Assembly: GCA_964465125.1 (NCBI GenBank)
Contig: CAYXIO010000084.1
Coordinates: 1 to 11,991, forward strand
DNA from: CAYOHG01 sp964465125
Lineage (GTDB): Bacteria > Planctomycetota > Phycisphaerae > UBA1845 > Fen-1342
DNA length: 11,991 bases
Direction of reading: 5' to 3'
Each line of letters starts with the position of its first letter. Position 1 is the stretch's first letter. Both the position numbers and the translations under genes were made by a program. The notes under the pieces were generated by a model. It did not search any database and had not been told where the DNA came from. It saw only the letters and a list, made by a program, of their open reading frames with translations. Positions 1-7,171 of this stretch are shown in pieces.

Positions 1-47
<47 letters not shown>

Positions 48-80
48 AGCATCCGCCTTCGGCCTGTCGTGAGGAGCTCT

Positions 81-416
81 ATGAACTTCGTTGCGATGCT
101 CTTGGCCTTGATCGTGTTTTCTCCGGATCCGCCTTTGCCTCCTTGCTCGACGTTCGGCGCCGGGTGGGTTACAGAAGGGGGTGGATGCTGTGATCGAGAG
201 CCGCTGATATGTGACGGGCTGGTCATGAGGTACGAAATGGGCTGCGCTGGGTTGTGCCCGATTGGAAAGGAGTGCCTGTGGACGGAGAAGTACACGGCGG
301 TCATTTCGATCCGCATTGAGTGCGAAGGGAACTGCGGCGACTGCACCACCACTCTATATCAGACAACCATGGGGGACTTGATAACGAAATGCGGATGCCG
401 CAACGGGCCGGCGTAG
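81..416 (+). CDS. small secreted cysteine-rich protein, function unknown
   Basis: This 111-residue protein belongs to no family I recognise. The first 18 or so residues (MNFVAMLLALIVFS) form a hydrophobic stretch like a short signal peptide, so export is likely. The rest holds 12 cysteines, an even number, in clusters: PPC, GGGCC, LIC, GCAGLC, KEC, then a tight CEGNCGDC block and a final KCGC near the C-terminus. This suggests a small disulphide-stabilised extracytoplasmic domain. I chose ATG 81 over an in-frame GTG at 69 because AGGAG lies at 72-76, four bases before the ATG; the GTG would only add MRSS. Base composition is less GC-rich than the metabolic genes further along. The next gene lies 180 bp downstream on the same strand. 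Function is not inferable; metal binding is an alternative to disulphides. Confidence 0.6.
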   Translation: MNFVAMLLALIVFSPDPPLPPCSTFGAGWVTEGGGCCDREPLICDGLVMRYEMGCAGLCPIGKECLWTEKYTAVISIRIECEGNCGDCTTTLYQTTMGDLITKCGCRNGPA

Positions 417-596
417 CAGGCACTCCGCCCGCCCGCGCGCAGAAGCCGACGGCGCTGCGACGTTCGCGCGATGCGGGGTGTATCAAAAAGGTGGTGTGCG
501 CACCGGCGCCAACCAAGAGGGCGATTGAATGCGATCGCGAGAGTGGTTGCTGTTGCCTTTGAACGACATGGACGATCGGGGGATGGAGAATAGACC

Positions 597-1601
597 GTGA
601 GCATCGTGGCCTTCCTAATTGTGCTCGCGCTTCAGGTTTCACCCGACGCGGACACACTTGTCCGCGCGGTCACGCACCGCCATGACACCCTGCGTGCGGG
701 CCTGACCTCGGTTCGGTTCCGCGAGAAAGTCGTCACCAGTCTCGAACGTGTGCCGGCCTACGACGTGCGGGCTGAAATGGAGGCGCTTGATCTCCACGAG
801 CGCAGTGTCCAGTTCGTCGAAGACGAACTGCGCCGGACGGGTGCTGAGGACTCGGTCATCGAGGCCGCGCGCAGAAACATCGAGGACGTAGAGCTTCCAC
901 AGATTGAGCGCGCCCCGCTGCTGTCAGACCTTCAATCGAATGCGGCGTTCTCGCGGGTGGCGCTGTGCGACCTGGCGGGCGCAAAGTCGCTCGTTACGGA
1001 ATCGGATTCGCGCGACCTGGCGGCTCTCGCGACGGAGCATCAGCTTTCCGAGTTGGAGCGCGCGACCATCTCGCGCAGTGGCCGAAGGATCGTGGCCAGC
1101 GACGGCACGACGCAACTACAGGATGATCAGCACATCGCCGTCCGCATCCCCGTCCGGCTCAGCGACGTGCAGCAGTGGCGGGCGCTCGGGCTGCTTTCGC
1201 CGCGGATTCTGGAGCACCGGCTCGTTCGCCGAAAGAACGACGACCCCCACACCGTCGTCTTCGACGTGCTGGAGCGCGGTAATGAGAGCGTCCGGCTGTT
1301 TGACTTCGAGCTCGACCCGGCCCGCGATTTCGTCGTGACGCGCATGCACACCTACAACGCCGCCGGCGACGTGGTGAACGACTTCCGGGCGACCGATTTC
1401 CGGCAGGTGGACGGGCATTGGATCCCGTTCCAAACCGTGGACGAGCGCACGAAGAAGGGCGTGGTGAAGATGTCGCGCGAGGTGCGCCAGGTCGAGGCGG
1501 TCGAGGTCAATCCGCGCGTCGAGGCCTCGGCATTCGCCGTTCCCGAGACCTATCGAGTGATTGACCCGATGCAGAATGCGACGCGCTTGCCGCGGCCGTA
1601 G
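597..1601 (+). CDS. exported protein with LolA-like C-terminal region
   Basis: This 334-residue protein starts at GTG 597, with GGAGA at 585-589 seven bases upstream. The N-terminus (MSIVAFLIVLALQVSPDA) is hydrophobic and resembles a weak signal peptide lacking a basic start. Residues 20-200 are charged and probably helical. The C-terminal third looks like an antiparallel beta region: alternating hydrophobic strands, then VNDFRATDFRQVDGHWIPF and a final strand ending FAVPETYRVID. The pattern 'F..VDG.WIPF' followed by a strand with charged residues is typical of periplasmic proteins annotated as outer-membrane lipoprotein-sorting (LolA-like) or DUF families in Planctomycetota. Assignment to that fold is inference from pattern only; no catalytic motif is visible. 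It ends facing the convergent ClC gene. Confidence 0.65.
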   Translation: MSIVAFLIVLALQVSPDADTLVRAVTHRHDTLRAGLTSVRFREKVVTSLERVPAYDVRAEMEALDLHERSVQFVEDELRRTGAEDSVIEAARRNIEDVELPQIERAPLLSDLQSNAAFSRVALCDLAGAKSLVTESDSRDLAALATEHQLSELERATISRSGRRIVASDGTTQLQDDQHIAVRIPVRLSDVQQWRALGLLSPRILEHRLVRRKNDDPHTVVFDVLERGNESVRLFDFELDPARDFVVTRMHTYNAAGDVVNDFRATDFRQVDGHWIPFQTVDERTKKGVVKMSREVRQVEAVEVNPRVEASAFAVPETYRVIDPMQNATRLPRP

Positions 1602-1632
1602 CGCCGTCCCTCTGTGGGTGACGAGCAAGTGC

Positions 1633-1660
1633 TGAATAGCGAATAGCGACTTGCGAGTGA
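1633..1660 (+). repeat. degenerate 7-bp tandem repeat (four units)
   Basis: Four heptamers lie in register: TGAATAG, CGAATAG, CGACTTG, CGAGTGA. The first two differ by one base and the later two are decayed. This is a short-period intergenic repeat in the convergent spacer between the LolA-like gene and the ClC gene. No coding role is apparent. Confidence 0.55.
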
Positions 1661-1669
1661 AGAACGGCA

Positions 1670-1735
1670 CGCGTCGATTTAGCGCGAAGGTTCGTTGACC
1701 ACGGCGGGTCGCCGCTACGGAGCAATCGACACGCG
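1670..1735. terminator. possible bidirectional terminator hairpin
   Basis: The spacer between two convergent genes contains nested inverted repeats. CGGCG at 1702-1706 pairs exactly with CGCCG at 1710-1714 around a GGT loop. Outside it, TCGATT at 1674-1679 pairs with AATCGA at 1724-1729, and CGCG at 1670-1673 pairs with CGCG at 1732-1735, with a two-base bulge. There is no U-tract, so this is not a canonical intrinsic terminator. The position between two gene ends is the main argument. Confidence 0.3.
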
Positions 1736-3475
1736 CTAATGCTGCTGGCAGAGCCGCACGACGTCGAGCGTCAGGCGCGGGTTGCTGCCGGGCGTCATCA
1801 CCGTGATGTGATCGCCGGGCGCCAGTTGCAGATCGGCCTCCGGCAGCAATTCGTGCCCGCCGCGCGCCACGCCGACCACCAGGCAGCCTTTCGGGAGGCC
1901 GGCCGAGCGCAGCCGCTTGCCCTCGACCTTCGATCCGGGGTGCACGCAGATGACGATCAGGTTTGGATCGGGCCGACTCTCCATCACGCCGTCGCGAAGC
2001 AGATCGCGCTCCAGCAGCGCGTCGTAGATCGGGCGGTCGCGCAGCCGCTCGGCAACCAGGTACGCGACCATGCACGTCACGCACAGCGCGAAAAGCTGCT
2101 CCTGCTGCGCGGTCATTTCCAGGATCAGCACGATGCCCGTCAGCGGGGCACGCACGGAAGACGTGAACACCGCCGCCATCCCGAGCACGGCAAAGGCGGC
2201 TTCCTTCTGGGCCAGCCACGGCAGGGTGTAGCCGACGCCTCGCCCGAAAACCGCGCCCAGCACCGCGCCGAGCAGCAGCATCGGCGCGAAGATTCCGCCG
2301 GGCGCGCCCGAAATGTAGCTGAACACCGTCAGGCCGAACTTGATTACGAACAGCGCCAGCAGCGCCGTCGCGGTGGCGGTGATCTGCCGGTTCAGGATGC
2401 GCTCCGCGGCGGCATGTCCGCCGCCGACGGCGTCGGGAACCCACCAGGCGGCGAGCCCCGCCGCTGCGCCGGCCAGGCCCGGCAAGAGCCAGCGCCAGCG
2501 CGCGGTCACGCGGTCGGCCAGCCTCAGGCCGTTCGCCAGCGACTTGTTGAACGCCACGCCCACCAGACCGCCGAGCACGCCGAGGATCGCCACCAGCGGC
2601 AGGACGGTCAGCGGCAGCGCCGTGTGCATGCGGACGGAGAACGACGGCGCCTGGCCGGCCAGCGACTCCGTCACGATCGTGGCGCAGACCGCCGCGATCA
2701 ATGCTCCGCCGTAGGTCAGCGCCGACAGCTCGCGATGCAGCTCCTCGAGCACGAAGATGAAGCCGGCCAGCGGCGCGTTGAACGCCGCCGCGAGTCCGGC
2801 GCCGGCGCCGCACGAGACGAGCTGCGGCAGCGCGCGGCGCGAGACACCAAGGAAACCGCTGAGGGCTTTGGCGACGGCGGCCCCAAGCTGGACGGTGGGC
2901 CCCTCGCGGCCCAGCGACAGGCCGGCCCCGATACCGAGGACCCCGCCGAGGAATTTCACCGGAATCAGCACGCGCCAGTTCATCCGCCGCACGCGGACCA
3001 GCACGGCCTTGACGTGGGGAATGCCGCTGCCGGCGGCTTCCGGCGCCGTGCGGCGCACCAGCCAGCCGATGAATATGCCGACGATCAGCCCGATGAACGG
3101 TAGTACCAGCCAGCCCCACTGCGGGTAGCTCCGCAGCGTGGTCAGTAGGTGCTCGCGCGAACGCTCCGCCCGGAACAGCGCCTCGCGAAAGATCACTCCC
3201 ATCAGGCCGGCGGCCAGTCCGACCACCGCGGCTCGCATGAAGTGACGGGCCCGATTGGCATAGGTGGTCGGCGCTTGTTCCGCCTGAACACCCGGCGATC
3301 GTGCGTCGCCGCCCGCGCCGGATGCGCCTGGCGGCTTCGGCTGGCCGGGCGAACCGCCTCGGGGCTGGTTCTTCGATGCGCTCGCGGCTGGATTTTCGCT
3401 GGATTCCGGCACCGGCCTCGATAAGCCTCCTCGTCGCGGACGCCGATCACCTCGCTTGCGCCCGGCGCATCTCAA
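1736..3475 (-). CDS. ClC-family H+/Cl- exchanger with C-terminal RCK_C domain
   Basis: This is an integral membrane chloride transporter, 579 residues from the TTG at 3475. Residues 1-79 are Pro/Gly/Arg-rich and probably disordered. The next in-frame ATG is residue 80 (3238), just before the first membrane helix, so the true start is uncertain. The ClC core carries the selectivity motif GSGIP (149-153), GREGP (189-193) with the gating glutamate E191, the GGIFAP pore motif (393-398) and a RPIYD tyrosine (Y484) matching the anion-coordinating Tyr of E. coli ClcA. E245 in the LEEL segment matches the internal proton glutamate, so it should be an exchanger rather than a channel. Residues about 500-570 form an RCK_C/TrkA_C regulatory domain (HPGSKVEGKRL, then GDHITVM). 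The 218 bp upstream hold no other gene and no convincing promoter. Confidence 0.93.
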   Translation of the reverse strand: MRCAGRKRGDRRPRRGGLSRPVPESSENPAASASKNQPRGGSPGQPKPPGASGAGGDARSPGVQAEQAPTTYANRARHFMRAAVVGLAAGLMGVIFREALFRAERSREHLLTTLRSYPQWGWLVLPFIGLIVGIFIGWLVRRTAPEAAGSGIPHVKAVLVRVRRMNWRVLIPVKFLGGVLGIGAGLSLGREGPTVQLGAAVAKALSGFLGVSRRALPQLVSCGAGAGLAAAFNAPLAGFIFVLEELHRELSALTYGGALIAAVCATIVTESLAGQAPSFSVRMHTALPLTVLPLVAILGVLGGLVGVAFNKSLANGLRLADRVTARWRWLLPGLAGAAAGLAAWWVPDAVGGGHAAAERILNRQITATATALLALFVIKFGLTVFSYISGAPGGIFAPMLLLGAVLGAVFGRGVGYTLPWLAQKEAAFAVLGMAAVFTSSVRAPLTGIVLILEMTAQQEQLFALCVTCMVAYLVAERLRDRPIYDALLERDLLRDGVMESRPDPNLIVICVHPGSKVEGKRLRSAGLPKGCLVVGVARGGHELLPEADLQLAPGDHITVMTPGSNPRLTLDVVRLCQQH

Positions 3476-3693
3476 CCAGGTTTGTTCCGGGCCGTCGCCG
3501 GTTCACGCCGTGACAGATCGGCCCCGGACGGACCGCATGATACTCAGATGACGCCGGGTGGGGGGACCTCGCGGGGAAGTGCAATCACAAACGCGCGATG
3601 GACGGGAACCGCCCCGACGGAACGCAGGTCGCCAGCGCGCCCGCGATCAGCCACAGCGATTCGCAGCCGGTCGCTGCGAGCTCACTCGAGCGC

Positions 3694-4686
3694 CTACGTT
3701 CCGGTGAAGAGCTGCGGCCCGCTCCGGCGACGATCCCGGCGCACGATTCGTCCGGACGCGTCGCGCTGATTGGCCCGCCCGGCGCGGGTTTTCGGCGCGC
3801 TTTCGACCGGATTCTCCGGCCCGACGAGCGGATCGCCCACTTGAATAGCCCTGAGCCGCTTCTCGATGTTCGCCGCGTAAGACTTGGACAGCTCGAAGCC
3901 GACGTAGTGGCGGCCGAGCTTTTTTGCGACGGCCAGCGTTGTGCCGCTGCCGCCGAAGGGGTCGAGCACCAGGTCGCCCTCGTTCGAGCAGGCTCGGAGG
4001 ATGCGGCCCAGCAGTTGCTCGGGCATCTGGCAGCCGTGCCAGCCGCGGCGCTCTTTGAACGTGCCCGCGACGCGCGCGAAATACCACGTGTCGCTTTCCT
4101 GCGGGAAGCGCTCGGGAATGTCCTGCGGCCGCAGGACGAAGCCGTCGCGCGTCGGCACTTCCGCCGACAGCACGGGCGGCATCAGCCAGGTGTCGTCCGG
4201 CACGCGGCCGGCGGGATCGGCACGCTTGTCGCCGTAGACCAGCTCGCGGGCCGAGGGCACGCGCACCGCGAGCGAGTTGAAGGTGCAGCTCTTCGGGTCC
4301 TTCACGAGGTAGAACAGGTGCGCGTGGCTGCGGGTGAATTTGTTCACGCAGTGCACGCCGAAGGTGTAGTACCAGACTACCCAGCTTCGGCAGTGCAGGC
4401 CCAGGTCGCGCGTGCAGAGCACCTTCAGCTCGGCGGCGAACTCATCGCCGATCGCGAGCCAGAAGGTACCGTTGGGCTTGAGCACGCGCCGGACGCCTTC
4501 GATCCAGCGGCGCGACCAGGCGAGGTACTCGTCGGCGGCCTTGCCGTCGTCGTAAACGTCGTAGTGGTAGCCGATGTTGAAGGGTGGGTCGGCAAAGGCG
4601 AGGTCGACGGAGTCGGGGGGCAGGGCGGCTAGGCCCTGCACACAGTCAACGCAATGAACGCGGCCGAGCTCCAAAATAGCACCCAC
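3694..4686 (-). CDS. beta-class site-specific DNA methyltransferase (N6-adenine type likely)
   Basis: This 330-residue AdoMet-dependent DNA methyltransferase starts at GTG 4686. The catalytic motif IV DPPFN lies at residues 33-37, near the N-terminus. The AdoMet-binding motif I, DPFGGSGTT, lies at 242-250 near the C-terminus. That order (IV, recognition region, I) defines the beta class. DPPF rather than SPPY suggests N6-adenine methylation, though N4-cytosine cannot be excluded by motif alone. Residues about 100-220 would contain the target-recognition region, so specificity cannot be read. The last 50 residues are basic and low in complexity. I see no recognisable restriction endonuclease beside it, so it looks solitary. 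A promoter-like site lies 38-66 bp upstream. There is no clear Shine-Dalgarno before the GTG. Confidence 0.92.
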   Translation of the reverse strand: MGAILELGRVHCVDCVQGLAALPPDSVDLAFADPPFNIGYHYDVYDDGKAADEYLAWSRRWIEGVRRVLKPNGTFWLAIGDEFAAELKVLCTRDLGLHCRSWVVWYYTFGVHCVNKFTRSHAHLFYLVKDPKSCTFNSLAVRVPSARELVYGDKRADPAGRVPDDTWLMPPVLSAEVPTRDGFVLRPQDIPERFPQESDTWYFARVAGTFKERRGWHGCQMPEQLLGRILRACSNEGDLVLDPFGGSGTTLAVAKKLGRHYVGFELSKSYAANIEKRLRAIQVGDPLVGPENPVESAPKTRAGRANQRDASGRIVRRDRRRSGPQLFTGT

Positions 4687-4723
4687 TGAATGTTGCAGTT
4701 ACGTCCGCGGTTAGACACAAGAT

Positions 4724-4752
4724 ATTGTATACGCACCTTCAGACATCGACAA
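4724..4752 (-). promoter_or_regulatory. sigma70-like promoter for the DNA methyltransferase
   Basis: On the minus strand, TTGTCG (4752-4747) and TACAAT (4729-4724) are separated by exactly 17 bp. These match the -35 consensus at four of six positions and the -10 at five of six. The predicted start near 4717 leaves a leader of about 30 nt before GTG 4686. The site stands out as an AT-rich island in GC-rich sequence. It implies that the methyltransferase can be expressed independently of the small genes upstream. Confidence 0.5.
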
Positions 4753-4818
4753 GCACGGTCGATCGCAGTCGGCAGCGCCCGTCGCGCCGAAGCAGGGCGG
4801 CCGTGCCCCCGAATGCCA

Positions 4819-5287
4819 TTACATTATCGGTCGTACGGCGCTTTCGGTCGGCTTCGCCGCCCTGAGCACCGAGCGCCAGATCACGCTTGGCGGGAGGTCC
4901 GGACCGGTGCGGCGGCCGTTAAACTCCTGAACAAGCGCTTCGAATTCGGGCGTGTACGCCAAGCGGTCTCGCGGCCCAAGGGTTCCAGCGTATTGGGCTC
5001 CGAGTTCGGACGCCAAGCCCACGTCTTCGGCTGAGAACTTGAGCGTCACAAAATCTGGCGTGGGTAGCAGCGTGCGCGGCAAGCGCCCCGCCTTTCGCAG
5101 CCGCAACAGCCTCCGAAACACCGATTTCGGTCCTGAACTTCAGCTTCCGAGCGAATTGCTCATAGAGCTGCTCGAACTCGCGCGGATACGCAAGTGAATC
5201 GAGCGGGCGTCCCAATGACGCGTAAAGCGCCACCAGGAAGCGATCAGTCTCCGAGAGCGGCGTTTCGTTGAATACCGTGTCACTCAT
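4819..5287 (-). pseudogene. frameshifted small gene with a tandemly duplicated domain
   Basis: Two overlapping minus-strand frames form one broken gene. Frame A starts at ATG 5287 (MSDTVFNETPLSETD) and is protein-like to about residue 56. Frame B, shifted by one base, is protein-like from about 5121 (VFRRLLRLRKAGRLPR) to TAA 4819. The span of 469 nt is one base more than a multiple of three. The halves contain the same unit: LDSLAYPREFEQL in A matches RDRLAYTPEFEAL in B, both preceded by a LG pair. VFRRLLRLRK, closing unit 1, matches IWRSVLRAAK, closing unit 2, and both closings lie in frame B. A stop in frame B at 5142-5140 limits the shift to roughly 5142-5121. The repaired product would be about 155 residues. 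The cause may be mutation, sequencing error or programmed frameshifting. The family is unknown to me. Confidence 0.6.
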
Positions 5288-5502
5288 GCCAGTCCGCCGG
5301 TCGCTTCGAGTCTCATTCGCGCGGTCTTGGCGGCGGCATCGAGGTCGCGAAACAGCGTGCGCGCGTCGATCAGCATGTTGTCCAGGTGGGAGATCGCAAG
5401 TCTGCGCTCCGATAGCGGAATCTCAAACTGAGCGAGCGCCTCACCCAGCAAGACCTCGAGTTGCCTGGCTATCCGCGCTTGACGACGTTCACCATGCCCA
5501 AT
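5284..5502 (-). CDS. small helical ORF coupled to the tandem-domain gene, start unclear
   Basis: This reading frame runs to TGA 5286-5284, and that stop overlaps the ATG of the next gene as ATGA, the classic layout for coupled translation. The product reads GHGERRQARIARQLEVLLGE, then ERRLAISHLDNMLIDARTL and a short tail ending ATGGLA. It is rich in Leu, Arg, Glu and Ala and likely forms one or two amphipathic helices, perhaps a coiled coil. No ATG or GTG start exists in frame; candidates are ATT 5502, used for the coordinates, or TTG 5451 (55 residues). An ATG at 5495 is out of frame. The frame is also continuous with the preceding aldehyde dehydrogenase beyond its TGA. It may be genuine with a rare start, or have lost its start. 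Function is unknown. Confidence 0.4.
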   Translation of the reverse strand: MGHGERRQARIARQLEVLLGEALAQFEIPLSERRLAISHLDNMLIDARTLFRDLDAAAKTARMRLEATGGLA

Positions 5503-5508
5503 GGCCCC

Positions 5509-7065
5509 TCACTCCCCGAACTTCAGCCCCTGGGCCAGCGGCAGCTCGGTGCCGTGGTTGATCGTGTTGGTCTGGCGGCGCATGTACTGCTTCCACGAGT
5601 CGGAGCCGCTTTCGCGGCCGCCGCCGGTGTCCTTTTCGCCGCCGAACGCGCCGCCGATCTCCGCGCCGCTGGTGCCGATGTTGACGTTGGCGATGCCGCA
5701 GTCGCTGCCGGCGGCGGAGAGGAAGCTCTCGGCCTCGCGCAGGTTCTCGGTGAAGATGGCGCTGCTCAGGCCCTGCGGAACGCCGTTGTTCATGCACAGC
5801 GCCTGGCCGATCTCGCCGACCGCCTGCGCCGGCGTCGAGCGTGCGTTGCCGTAGCCGATGATGTACAGGATCGGCGCAAAGGTCTCTTCCTGCACGATCT
5901 TGAAGGCGTTCTGGGCCTCGGCGATGCAGGGCGTGACGTAGTGCCCGCCGGGATATTCCGGCCCGTCGAGCTTCTTTCCGCCGCCGAGCACCCGCCCACC
6001 TTCCTCCTTGACGCGCTTGACGGCGTTGAGCAGGTCGTTGACGGCGGCATGCGTCACCAGCGGTCCCATCGTGGTGCCGCTCTTGCGCGGATCGCCGATG
6101 CGGATGGTCTTGTAGGCCGCCAGCAGCCGCTCGGCCAGCGCGCTCCTGATCGACTCGTGCACGAGGATGCGGCGGGTGCTGGTGCAGCGCTGTCCGGCGG
6201 TGCCGACCGCGCCGAAGACGATGGCGCGCAGCGCCAGCTCGAGATTCGCGCTGGGCGTGACAATGATGGCGTTGTTGCCGCCGAGCTCGAGGATCGTGCG
6301 CCCGAAGCGCTTGCCGACGATTTCCGCGACGCGCACCCCGACCGAGCAACTGCCGGTCGCGGAGACGAGCGGGAGGCGCCGGTCGGCGAGCATGCGGTCG
6401 CCGATGGTCGAGCCCTTGCCGATCACCAGCGAGAAGATCGCCGAGTCAACGCCGTTGGCCGCGCAGACCTGCTGGGCGAGCCTGGTGACGGCGATGGCGC
6501 ACAGCGGCGTGTTGCTGGAGGGCTTCCATAGGGTCGCGTCGCCGCAGACGGCCGCGAGGGCGGCGTTCCAGCTCCAGACGGCGACCGGGAAATTGAACGC
6601 GCTGATGACGCCGACGACGCCCAGCGGATGCCACTGCTCGTACATGCGGTGCTGCGGGCGCTCCGAGTGCATCGACAGGCCGTAAAGCTGGCGGCTCAGC
6701 CCGGTCGCGAAGTCGCAGATGTCGATCATCTCCTGCACTTCGCCTTCGCCCTCGGCGGCGATCTTGCCCATTTCGAGCGTCACCAGCCCGCCCAGCTCGT
6801 GCTTCACCTCGCGCAGCTTGTGGCCGAGCTGCCGGACGATCTCGCCGCGCTTCGGGGCGGGCACGTCGCGCCACTGGAAGAAGGCCTTGTGCGCCCGCTC
6901 GCTGATCTTGTCGTACTCGGCCTCGTTGACCTGGTGGACCACCGCGATGACGGACCCGTCGATCGGCGTCTTCACTTCGAGCTTCGGGCCGCTGCCGAGC
7001 CACTCGCCGCAGAAGCCGCCGTAGTTCTCCTTCTCGATGCCGAGTTTTTTCAGCAAGTCGCTCAT
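5509..7065 (-). CDS. amaB: ALDH7-family piperideine-6-carboxylate / aminoadipate-semialdehyde dehydrogenase
   Basis: This 518-residue NAD(P)-dependent aldehyde dehydrogenase has the full ALDH core. N158 lies in ISAFNFP, K181 in LWKPSSN, the general base E260 in ELGGNNA and the catalytic C294 in GQRCTSTRR. ETFAPIL follows towards the C-terminus. The NVNIGTSGAEIGGAFGGEKDT segment and GGGRESGSDSWKQYMRRQT near the C-terminus are hallmarks of the ALDH7 (antiquitin) group. That family oxidises alpha-aminoadipate semialdehyde, in equilibrium with piperideine-6-carboxylate, to 2-aminoadipate. The adjacent upstream gene on the same strand is a lysine 6-dehydrogenase-like enzyme that would supply this substrate, 106 bp away. 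AGAGGA at 7071-7076 fixes ATG 7065. SATGSCSVG replaces the usual S-T-G-S-T/V-x-V-G, a mild variation. It could also act on other aldehydes or betaine aldehyde. Confidence 0.9.
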   Translation of the reverse strand: MSDLLKKLGIEKENYGGFCGEWLGSGPKLEVKTPIDGSVIAVVHQVNEAEYDKISERAHKAFFQWRDVPAPKRGEIVRQLGHKLREVKHELGGLVTLEMGKIAAEGEGEVQEMIDICDFATGLSRQLYGLSMHSERPQHRMYEQWHPLGVVGVISAFNFPVAVWSWNAALAAVCGDATLWKPSSNTPLCAIAVTRLAQQVCAANGVDSAIFSLVIGKGSTIGDRMLADRRLPLVSATGSCSVGVRVAEIVGKRFGRTILELGGNNAIIVTPSANLELALRAIVFGAVGTAGQRCTSTRRILVHESIRSALAERLLAAYKTIRIGDPRKSGTTMGPLVTHAAVNDLLNAVKRVKEEGGRVLGGGKKLDGPEYPGGHYVTPCIAEAQNAFKIVQEETFAPILYIIGYGNARSTPAQAVGEIGQALCMNNGVPQGLSSAIFTENLREAESFLSAAGSDCGIANVNIGTSGAEIGGAFGGEKDTGGGRESGSDSWKQYMRRQTNTINHGTELPLAQGLKFGE

Positions 7066-7070
7066 GAGCG

Positions 7071-7076
7071 TCCTCT
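7071..7076 (-). promoter_or_regulatory. ribosome binding site of the ALDH7 gene
   Basis: AGAGGA on the minus strand lies five bases upstream of ATG 7065. It supports both the start and independent initiation despite the 106-bp gap from the upstream gene. Confidence 0.6.
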
Positions 7077-7103
7077 CGTGGGTGCGGTCGCATCGCGGCC
7101 GAG

Positions 7104-7133
7104 CGCGGAGCGGGCTCCGCGTCGGCGGGCCGA
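7104..7133. other. two adjacent GC-rich inverted repeats in an operon spacer
   Basis: CGCGGAGC (7104-7111) is followed after two bases by its exact reverse complement GCTCCGCG (7114-7121). Directly after it, TCGGC (7122-7126) and GCCGA (7129-7133) form a second, smaller inverted repeat. Both lie between the lysine dehydrogenase stop and the ALDH7 ribosome binding site. They could tune read-through or mRNA stability between the two genes. There is no U-tract for a strong terminator. Confidence 0.4.
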
Positions 7134-7171
7134 CGCCGGTGATCGTATCGTATCGAAGGACGCGCGAAAGG

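Noticed and set aside
320..562. Plus-strand frame overlapping the Cys-rich gene, ending in a CCCL tail
   Set aside because: It has no ribosome binding site, overlaps a better gene for 97 bp, and its composition (Arg, Pro, Ala) fits chance reading of GC-rich DNA. The terminal cysteines alone are not enough.
1116..3119. 667-codon open frame on the minus strand across the LolA-like and ClC genes
   Set aside because: The translation is Arg/Ala/Gly-rich without family motifs and runs antisense or out of frame to two well-supported genes.
3598..4632. Long plus-strand frame opposite the methyltransferase
   Set aside because: It is the antisense shadow of a gene with clear catalytic motifs; the product has no recognisable domain.
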